From Paenibacillus xylaniclasticus (GTDB lineage Bacteria; Bacillota; Bacilli; Paenibacillales; Paenibacillaceae), in contig NZ_BIML01000013.1 of assembly GCF_004001065.1 (NCBI RefSeq), forward strand, positions 1 through 64,000: 64,000 bases of DNA, read 5' to 3'. A program made the position numbers and the translations under genes. The stretch's first letter is position 1, and each line of letters begins with the position of its first letter. Shown one piece after another: positions 54,399 through 61,278 of this stretch. The notes beneath the pieces were generated by a model, which saw nothing but the letters and a program-made list of their open reading frames with translations, was not told the origin of the DNA and ran no database searches.

Positions 54399-54773
54399 AT
54401 GGCAGGTACACAAAGCATTCTGGAATGGACCTTAATCGCGGAATGTCCCGTTCCTCAAGACGTTAATGACTTGTTAGTCTCAGGGGAGACAGCGGTAGCT
54501 GCGTATAAAACATTACGTGATACGGCTGTGTTCACGAACAAAAGGCTGATCGTGAAAGATGTGCAGGGCCTTACCGGCAAAAAGGTTGAAATATACTCCT
54601 TACCGTATTCCTTCATCAATATGTGGTCCACGGAGAATGCAGGCAGATTTCTCGATTTCAATGCTGAGGTGGAGCTGTGGACGCGTGCCGGGCATATCAA
54701 AGTAAAGCTGCAAAAAGGTGTCGATATTCGCAAGTTCGATAAGCTGATTGCCAGCGCGCTGCTGCAAGACTAA
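54399..54773 (+). CDS. Bacterial PH-domain protein (PF08000 type)
   Basis: 124 residues of bacterial pleckstrin-homology type: GETAVAAYKTLRDTAVFTNKRLIVKDVQGLTGKKVEIYSLPYSFINMWSTE. The phrase FTNKRLIVKD is the family hallmark. It is cytoplasmic, with no catalytic residue. ATG 54399 follows TAGGAGG. A terminator follows. Confidence 0.85.
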   Translation: MAGTQSILEWTLIAECPVPQDVNDLLVSGETAVAAYKTLRDTAVFTNKRLIVKDVQGLTGKKVEIYSLPYSFINMWSTENAGRFLDFNAEVELWTRAGHIKVKLQKGVDIRKFDKLIASALLQD

Positions 54774-54799
54774 GACTGACTTAACTCTCAGGCAAGGGA

Positions 54800-54838
54800 A
54801 GCAAGGTGCGTCCGCTTGGACGAATGTGCCTTGCTTTT
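54800..54838 (+). terminator. Intrinsic terminator
   Basis: AGCAAGG pairs with CCTTGCT, with inner CGTCC/GGACG, then TTTGTTATTT. Confidence 0.8.
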
Positions 54839-55038
54839 GTTATTTGTAGGCGGAGTACCAGCACGATAAATATTCAAACGGAAATCACAAGAAATTCTAT
54901 TTATGCGGTAAAGCAAGCACTCTATAATGAGACTGTCTTGCAGCTTTATAATTGATCGAACAAAGGGGGGAGTCCTTTCGGAACGATAAAATGATCTACT
55001 CACGTGAGAAAACGTTTTCAAAAAAGGAGGAGATGAAC

Positions 55039-57006
55039 TTGAAATTCAGAAGATTTGCGGCTTTACTAGCTGCTCTTGCCTTATTGCTGACTTGCTTCCC
55101 AGTAACGAGCGCATATGCGGCTAACAGTGCGCTTGCTAAGACGCCCGGCAACTCCAATCCATTGATGGATCATAAGCTTGGAGCGGATCCTTTCGCACTC
55201 GTCTATAACGGAAGAGTATATGTCTATATGTCGAGCGACGCGTATGTTTACAACAGCAATGGAACGGTGAAGGACAACGATTTTAGTGCATTAACGAAAA
55301 TTAACGTCATCTCGTCGGCTGATATGGTGAACTGGACAGACCATGGCTCGATTCCAGTTGCGGGACAAAACAACGCCAACAATGGCGCAGGCATTGCCAA
55401 ATGGGCCTCGCTCTCTTGGGCGCCTTCCGTTGCACGCAAAACGATTAACGGCAAAGATAAGTTCTTTCTTTATTTTGCTAATGGTGGATCGGGCATTGGG
55501 GTACTGACCTCGGATTCACCGATCGGTCCGTGGAGCGATCCTCTGGGCAGAGCACTCGTAACAGGAAGCACGCCTAACATGTCTGGTGTGACGTGGTTGT
55601 TCGACCCGGCTGTTCTGGTGGATGATGACGGGACTGGTTATCTATACATGGGCGGAGGAATTCCGAATACGTCCGATCAGTCATCCATTGCGAATCCGAA
55701 GACAGCCCGAGTGGCTAAGCTGGGTGCCGATATGATTAGTCTTAACGGTACTCCTGTCACAATCGATGCTCCGTTCATGTTCGAGGATTCCGGCATTCAT
55801 AAATATAACGGCAAATACTATTACTCGTACTGTATCAATTTCTCCGGTACTCACCCGGCAGCTTATCCGGCAGGAGAGATCGGGTACATGGTGAGCAACA
55901 GCCCGATGGGGCCTTTCACGTACGCAGGGCATTTCTTGAAAAACCCAGCCGTCTTCTTCGGATCGGGCGGCAACAATCATCATGCGGTATTCAATTTCAA
56001 TAACCAGTGGTATGTCGTCTATCATGCTCAGACGGTGAGCCAAGCTCAATTAGGCTCGGGCAAAGGCTATCGTTCTCCGCATATTAATAAGCTGGTGCAT
56101 AACGCAGATGGAACGATTCAAGAGGTACAAGCGAATATGGCCGGCATTGCACAGATCGCGAATCTGAATCCGTACAACCGTACCGAAGCCGAAACGATCG
56201 GCTGGAGCGCAGGAATTACAACGGAGAACTCACAGGCTGCGGGCGGGCCATTCAATAACCAGAACGTGACCAATATTCATAATGGGGACTGGATCGCCGT
56301 AGGCAATGCCGATTTCGGCTCAAGCGGCGCGAAGTCATTCAAAGCGAATGTCGCCTCCACCTCAGGCGGCAAGATTGAGATTCGACTTGATAGTCCGACG
56401 GGAACGCTTGCTGGGACGCTGAACGTGACGTCTACCGGCGGGGCTCAGACGTGGAAGCAGGTGGAGACGTCGGTTAACAACATCACAGGCGTTCATCGGC
56501 TGTACCTTGTCTTCACCGGATCAGGCTCGGGCAATTTGTTTAACCTGGATTACTGGCAGTTCTCCACGAATCCGGCAGGCTCCGGTTCTGGCTCGGACCC
56601 AGGTTCGGACCCTGGCACGAACCCTGGCTCAGGCTCTGGCTCAGTAACAAGAGTCGAGGTTGAGAATATGACGTTAAGTGGGCAATACGCAGGGAAAATC
56701 AGCTCTCCATTTAACGGAGTAGCCTTGTATGCGAATAACGATAGTGCCTCATTCGATCAATATTTTGCTTACTCTACGCATACGTTCTCGCTCAGGGGGG
56801 CTTCAACGAACTCCAGTACAGCAAGGGTTGATCTGCAAATCGGCGGCACGACGGTCGGCTCCTTCTACTTTACGGGAACGACGCCAACGGTACAGACATT
56901 GTCCAATGTATCGCATGTAACCGGACCAACCAACATTAAGCTTATTGTAACGACCGACAACGGAACATGGGATGCTGTGCTGGATTATTTGGAGTTCTCA
57001 CTCTAA
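55039..57006 (+). CDS. Secreted GH43 glycosidase with two carbohydrate-binding modules
   Basis: 655 residues from TTG 55039 (GGAGG eight bases upstream; an in-frame ATG two codons earlier is too close to the ribosome site). A signal peptide (to about residue 28, SAYA) precedes a five-bladed GH43 domain: DHKLGADPFALVYNG (base Asp), TWLFDPAVLVDDDG (Asp) and MFEDSGIHKYNGKYYYSY (acid Glu). A CBM6-like module (about 385-510, NRTEAETIGWSAGITTE), a Gly/Ser/Asp/Pro linker and a second CBM35/36-like module follow. It likely removes arabinose or xylose units from arabinoxylan outside the cell. Confidence 0.88.
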   Translation: MKFRRFAALLAALALLLTCFPVTSAYAANSALAKTPGNSNPLMDHKLGADPFALVYNGRVYVYMSSDAYVYNSNGTVKDNDFSALTKINVISSADMVNWTDHGSIPVAGQNNANNGAGIAKWASLSWAPSVARKTINGKDKFFLYFANGGSGIGVLTSDSPIGPWSDPLGRALVTGSTPNMSGVTWLFDPAVLVDDDGTGYLYMGGGIPNTSDQSSIANPKTARVAKLGADMISLNGTPVTIDAPFMFEDSGIHKYNGKYYYSYCINFSGTHPAAYPAGEIGYMVSNSPMGPFTYAGHFLKNPAVFFGSGGNNHHAVFNFNNQWYVVYHAQTVSQAQLGSGKGYRSPHINKLVHNADGTIQEVQANMAGIAQIANLNPYNRTEAETIGWSAGITTENSQAAGGPFNNQNVTNIHNGDWIAVGNADFGSSGAKSFKANVASTSGGKIEIRLDSPTGTLAGTLNVTSTGGAQTWKQVETSVNNITGVHRLYLVFTGSGSGNLFNLDYWQFSTNPAGSGSGSDPGSDPGTNPGSGSGSVTRVEVENMTLSGQYAGKISSPFNGVALYANNDSASFDQYFAYSTHTFSLRGASTNSSTARVDLQIGGTTVGSFYFTGTTPTVQTLSNVSHVTGPTNIKLIVTTDNGTWDAVLDYLEFSL

Positions 57007-57031
57007 TCAGGGTAGTATAGCTTTAAATAAG

Positions 57032-57069
57032 AAGGAGCTTGTGACGACATCCGTCGCAAGCTCCTTTTG
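57032..57069. terminator. Bidirectional terminator between convergent genes
   Basis: AAGGAGCTTG pairs with CAAGCTCCTT, with inner GACG/CGTC. T- and A-rich flanks serve both the GH43 gene and the permease gene. Confidence 0.82.
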
Positions 57070-58149
57070 TTATAGGATAACCGCTCCAACGACACCGCTT
57101 AACACACCAAGCACGACGACCGACGCAACAACGAACAACAGGACCTTCCGGGGGAACGATCTGGCGACCATGAGAATGGACGGAAGGCTGATGGAAGGCA
57201 GTGTCAGCAGCAGTGCTGCTGCCGGTCCTGTGCCCAGCCCGAAGGACATCATCGTCTGAATGATCGGAATTTCTGCTGCCGTAGGGATGACGAACAGCAT
57301 ACCGGCAATGGCGAACGCTACGATAAGAAGAATGTTATTCGATGCCGTCTCTCCAATCGATGGGAACAGCCAGGCTCTTGCTGCACCGAGCAGCAGCACT
57401 GCAATGATATAAGCGGGAACAATATGCAGTAGCATGCTCCCGACCGCTTTCAGCCATCGGATGATAAGTGGTGCGGATTGTTCTTCCTGCTGCAGCTTCT
57501 TCGGAGCCTGTGCCACCTGATCAGGCAAAGTTTCGTTCGCGGCGAACCGGTTTGCGAAATAGCTGACGCCGAATGTGAGCAGCAATCCGAACACGAGCCG
57601 CAGCACCGTGAACCTCCACGATAGAACGAAGGTCATGAAGACGAGCGTTGCCGGATTTATGGTCGGATTGCCCAGCCAGAATGCGAGGCTCGCGCCGACG
57701 GATGCCTTCTTCTTACGCAAGCCTACTGTAACGGGAGCCGCACAGCACGAGCACATCATGCCCGGTATTGCGGCGACGCCGCCGACTAAAGTGCTGCCGA
57801 ACGAGGTTCGGCCAAGCGCTTTGAGCAGCCAGCTCGACGGAATAAGCACTTGCAGCAGCGAGCCCAGTAAGATACCCAGTACGGCCGCCTTCCATACTGA
57901 GTTGTAATAGGTTTTGGCATAATCCCAAGCTGACTGCCACGACGGATCGGGTGCTAGCTTTTGTCCGCCCGTTACGATTGAGCCGCCGATCGTATGCTTT
58001 GCAGCCGCATCCAACGCCTTCAAATAATACGGCCACCATTTGACGTACGTTAATCCTGCAATGGCAACGATCAGAAATACGATCACCGAGATAATGATCT
58101 TTATGTTGACGTTATCTGACTGTTGTATAGTACGGTCTTTTGATGTCAT
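57070..58149 (-). CDS. Permease of the ArsP/DUF318 family
   Basis: 359 residues with about eight to ten membrane helices. Family marks are PGMMCSCCAAPVTVGLRKKKASVGASLAFWLGNPTINPATLVF, with a Cys-Ser-Cys-Cys cluster, and the mirrored half IPTAAEIPIIQTMMSFGLGTGPAAALLLTLPSISLPS. Members such as ArsP export organoarsenicals; many others have unknown cargo. It is divergent from selD, 88 bp away, so a role in moving selenium or arsenic compounds is possible. This is an inference from position and the Cys cluster. Confidence 0.82.
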   Translation of the reverse strand: MTSKDRTIQQSDNVNIKIIISVIVFLIVAIAGLTYVKWWPYYLKALDAAAKHTIGGSIVTGGQKLAPDPSWQSAWDYAKTYYNSVWKAAVLGILLGSLLQVLIPSSWLLKALGRTSFGSTLVGGVAAIPGMMCSCCAAPVTVGLRKKKASVGASLAFWLGNPTINPATLVFMTFVLSWRFTVLRLVFGLLLTFGVSYFANRFAANETLPDQVAQAPKKLQQEEQSAPLIIRWLKAVGSMLLHIVPAYIIAVLLLGAARAWLFPSIGETASNNILLIVAFAIAGMLFVIPTAAEIPIIQTMMSFGLGTGPAAALLLTLPSISLPSILMVARSFPRKVLLFVVASVVVLGVLSGVVGAVIL

Positions 58150-58237
58150 GGAATCCTCCGGTATTCGATATTTAGGAAAATAATCGACTAATTGGGTAAC
58201 ATAACAAGGTGATCATACAAGGAAGGATACGATCTTG

Positions 58238-59287
58238 ATGTCCAACACAGATAAAATCAAGCTGACCTCTTATTCCACCAAAGGCGGCTGCGGCTGCAAA
58301 ATCGGGCCCGGCGATCTGTCTCAAGTGCTTCGAACGTTACCGCTTGCTGCTCCTGACCCCAATCTTCTTGTCGGCTTGGATACGAGCGATGACGCAGGGG
58401 TGTACAAGCTGAGCGATGACCTTGCCCTTGTGCAGACGGTCGATTTCTTCACGCCAATCGTTGACGACCCGTATTCATTCGGACAAGTTGCTGCCGCGAA
58501 TGCGATTAGCGATATTTATGCGATGGGCGGTCGGCCGCTTACAGCGCTCAATATTGTAGCCTTCCCCATTCGTACGCTCGATAAGCAGGTACTGGCAGAT
58601 ATACTGCGCGGTGCTGGGGACAAAATGAAGGAAGCGGGCGTTACGCTTGTCGGCGGTCATTCCATCGATGATAATGAGCCGAAGTTCGGGCTCGCGGTTA
58701 CCGGACTGATTCACCCGGATAAAGTGCGTACGAATGCGGGAGCGCAGCCGGGAGATAAGCTGATCGTAACGAAGCCGATTGGGGTCGGCATCCTGACGAC
58801 CTCCATTAAGAAGGACAAGCTGTCGCAGGAGGAGGTGCAGCGGGTAACCAAAGTGATGGCGACATTGAATAGAACGGCTGCCGAGACAATGGAGTCCTAC
58901 GAAGTGCATGCTTGCACAGACATTACCGGCTTTGGGCTCATGGGCCATACGCTCGAAATTGCCAGAGGAAGCAGTGTCGGTATTCGGATCCGTGCGGCGG
59001 ACGTTCCGATTCTGCCAAGAGTAAGAGAGCTGGCGGAGGAAGGCTTTGTCCCAGGGGGCACCAAGAACAATTTCGCGCATGTTCACGAATCGGTTACGTT
59101 CCCGGAGTCGCTCGATCAGGTGGGGCAATGGATTTTGTGCGATGCTGTAACGTCTGGAGGACTGCTTATCTCCGTAGCCAGTCATCAGGCAGAGGAACTG
59201 CTTGGCAAGCTGAAGCAGGCAGGAGTTGAAGCGGCCATCATTGGAGAGACGACCGCCGACCAACCCGGACATATCGTCGTACAGTAG
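58238..59287 (+). CDS. selD: Selenide, water dikinase
   Basis: 349 residues. It makes selenophosphate from selenide and ATP. The catalytic stretch GGCGCKIGP holds Cys18 and Lys21 (E. coli Cys17/Lys20), followed by LDTSDDAGVYKLSDDLALVQTVDFFTP, DIYAMGGRPLTALNI, LVGGHSIDDNEPKFGLAVTG and DITGFGLMGH. ATG 58238 has GGAAGGA ten bases before it. It is co-transcribed with selU 33 bp downstream. Cys rather than selenocysteine occupies the active site. Confidence 0.95.
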   Translation: MSNTDKIKLTSYSTKGGCGCKIGPGDLSQVLRTLPLAAPDPNLLVGLDTSDDAGVYKLSDDLALVQTVDFFTPIVDDPYSFGQVAAANAISDIYAMGGRPLTALNIVAFPIRTLDKQVLADILRGAGDKMKEAGVTLVGGHSIDDNEPKFGLAVTGLIHPDKVRTNAGAQPGDKLIVTKPIGVGILTTSIKKDKLSQEEVQRVTKVMATLNRTAAETMESYEVHACTDITGFGLMGHTLEIARGSSVGIRIRAADVPILPRVRELAEEGFVPGGTKNNFAHVHESVTFPESLDQVGQWILCDAVTSGGLLISVASHQAEELLGKLKQAGVEAAIIGETTADQPGHIVVQ

Positions 59288-59320
59288 ATCGCACCTTAAG
59301 ATGGTTAGGAGACGATCCTT

Positions 59321-60376
59321 TTGTTTCAGGATATTAGCATCGAGGAATTGTTCGCGTTAAAGGATAAGAAGGAGATCGTAACAATCGATGTGCGCTCGCC
59401 GTCCGAGTACGCTGAATCGACGATTCCGGGAAGTCTCAATATCCCGTTGTTCGATGATGCAGAGCGTGCGGAGGTCGGCACAATCTATAAGCAAGTAAGC
59501 GTTCAAGCGGCAAAGGACAGAGGGCTCGAGTTGTTCTCCGCCAAGCTCCCGGCCTTTATTAAAGCATTCGAGCAGATCAAAGACCAGAAGGCGGTCTTCT
59601 GCTGGCGCGGCGGCATGCGAAGCAAGACGACGGCGACGGTATTGTCTCTGATGGGCATTCGAGTGTATCGTCTGACCGGCGGCTATCGTACCTATCGCAG
59701 GTGGGTCGTCGAGACACTGGAGCATTTCGAGCTTAAGCCGCGCCCGATCGTGCTGCTGGGTCATACCGGAACAGGGAAAACGGTCATTCTTCGCCAGCTT
59801 CAAGACGAAGGGCATCCGGTGCTTGATCTGGAAGGCATGGCTGGCCATCGCGGCTCTATATTCGGACACGTTGGACTAAAGGCTCATAACCAGAAAACGT
59901 TCGATTCGCTCCTTCTCAACGAACTGCTGAAGTATGAGGATTCCCCCTATGTGCTTCTGGAAGGGGAGAGCAAGCGAATCGGCAAAGTGGTGCTTCCAGA
60001 GTTCTTGTTAAATAAGAAGAAGGAAGCGGATCAGCTCTTTATCCAATTGCCGATTGAAGAGCGGGTCAGGCATATAGTGGAGGATTATGAACCGTGGAAT
60101 TATAAGCAAGAGCTGATGAAAGGCTTTAACCATATTCGGGACCGCATTCATACGCCGATCGCGAAGCAGATCGGAATGTATCTGGAGGCGGATCAGTTTC
60201 ACGAGGCAGTCCGGCTTCTGCTGGAGTATTACTACGATCCACGTTATGAATATGCCATGCAGCAGTATGAGCAGGCTCGAGTCGTTATTGACGCGAAGAC
60301 GATTGCTGAAGCGACGCAGGCGATAAAGGCATATCTCTCGCGCTCGCCTAATGTAATGAATAAGTTGAGGATATGA
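59321..60376 (+). CDS. selU: tRNA 2-selenouridine synthase
   Basis: 351 residues (SelU/MnmH). The N-terminal rhodanese domain (about 1-130) has the catalytic Cys94 in VFCWRGGMRS. A P-loop domain follows with LLGHTGTGKT near 146 and LDLEGMAGHRGS. It replaces sulfur of 2-thiouridine at the tRNA wobble position with selenium from selenophosphate. It starts TTG 59321 after TTAGGAGA. No selA, selB or tRNA-Sec was found here, so this pair may serve tRNA modification only. Confidence 0.94.
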   Translation: MFQDISIEELFALKDKKEIVTIDVRSPSEYAESTIPGSLNIPLFDDAERAEVGTIYKQVSVQAAKDRGLELFSAKLPAFIKAFEQIKDQKAVFCWRGGMRSKTTATVLSLMGIRVYRLTGGYRTYRRWVVETLEHFELKPRPIVLLGHTGTGKTVILRQLQDEGHPVLDLEGMAGHRGSIFGHVGLKAHNQKTFDSLLLNELLKYEDSPYVLLEGESKRIGKVVLPEFLLNKKKEADQLFIQLPIEERVRHIVEDYEPWNYKQELMKGFNHIRDRIHTPIAKQIGMYLEADQFHEAVRLLLEYYYDPRYEYAMQQYEQARVVIDAKTIAEATQAIKAYLSRSPNVMNKLRI

Positions 60377-60414
60377 AGAAAGCCCAGCCGTGAATGGCGG
60401 GGCTTTCTTTTTTA
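60377..60414 (+). terminator. Terminator of the selD-selU operon
   Basis: AGAAAGCCC-A-GCC pairs with GGC-G-GGGCTTTCT, then T5. Confidence 0.9.
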
Positions 60415-60503
60415 TCAGCGGCAGTTAGGATTAGTCTTTTGCGGAATACCGAAAGCTTCGATAATATAAGTACGGGGAGATTTGAATATTTTATTGGGAA
60501 AAG

Positions 60504-61169
60504 ATGGCGGCGATTATGAGAATAGAACTTGGACAGCGAACGGTTGACGTACATGTCGCTTACGGGCGCGGGAGTAAGCTCTCCATTCATGTTGACTCTA
60601 CCGGACTCGTAACCGTGAAAGCTCCGAACGGCACGAACGACGATTTGATCGAGCGGGCAGTAAGACAGTATAGTGAACAGCTCGCGGCTCAGCTGGATAC
60701 AATCGAGAAAAGCCGTGAAGCGCAGCAGCCACGAGCGTACAATGAACGCAGCCAATTCCTTCATCTCGGTCGATATTATAATCTAGATGAGCTGATCGAC
60801 ACGTCGGCTGCTGACGATGAGGAGCTTAAGCGGCGGCTCAAAAAGTTTTATTTTGCAAGCTGTAAGAAGATTGTGCTGGAGCGTATGCCGTATTATGAGA
60901 AGCGGCTGAAGGTGGCGGCTAAATCGGTTGAGATTGTCGAGTCCAGAACCAAATGGGGCAGTTGCAGCTCGAGTAAGCATTTGACCTTCAACTACCGGCT
61001 GGCCATGGCACCAATTGAAGTTATTGATTACGTTATTATTCATGAGCTGTGTCATCTGACCCATATGAATCATGATCGCTCTTTCTGGCGGCGAGTAGGG
61101 AGCATTATGCCGGATTATAAGGAGAAGGAAGCGTTTCTTACCAAGTATGGCCCTGCCTTGACCTTTTGA
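60504..61169 (+). CDS. YgjP-type zinc metallopeptidase-like protein (DUF45)
   Basis: 222 residues. The C-terminal WLM/DUF45 domain carries SRTKWGSCSSSKHLTFNYRL and the zinc motif HELCHLTHMNHDRSFW (His180, Glu181, His184, and a later His), typical of YgjP. The N-terminal about 100 residues are divergent. It is cytoplasmic, probably an endopeptidase with unknown substrates. The ribosome site of ATG 60504 is weak; an ATG at 60516 is an alternative start. Confidence 0.83.
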   Translation: MAAIMRIELGQRTVDVHVAYGRGSKLSIHVDSTGLVTVKAPNGTNDDLIERAVRQYSEQLAAQLDTIEKSREAQQPRAYNERSQFLHLGRYYNLDELIDTSAADDEELKRRLKKFYFASCKKIVLERMPYYEKRLKVAAKSVEIVESRTKWGSCSSSKHLTFNYRLAMAPIEVIDYVIIHELCHLTHMNHDRSFWRRVGSIMPDYKEKEAFLTKYGPALTF

Positions 61170-61278
61170 TCGGCCGTTCATTAATTATTTATTTATAGTT
61201 ATGTTTGGCGGAATAGTTTGCTATGATAGGGATTAGCAGCTGATTTCATTACAATTATAGTCTGGAGAGATTAATATC

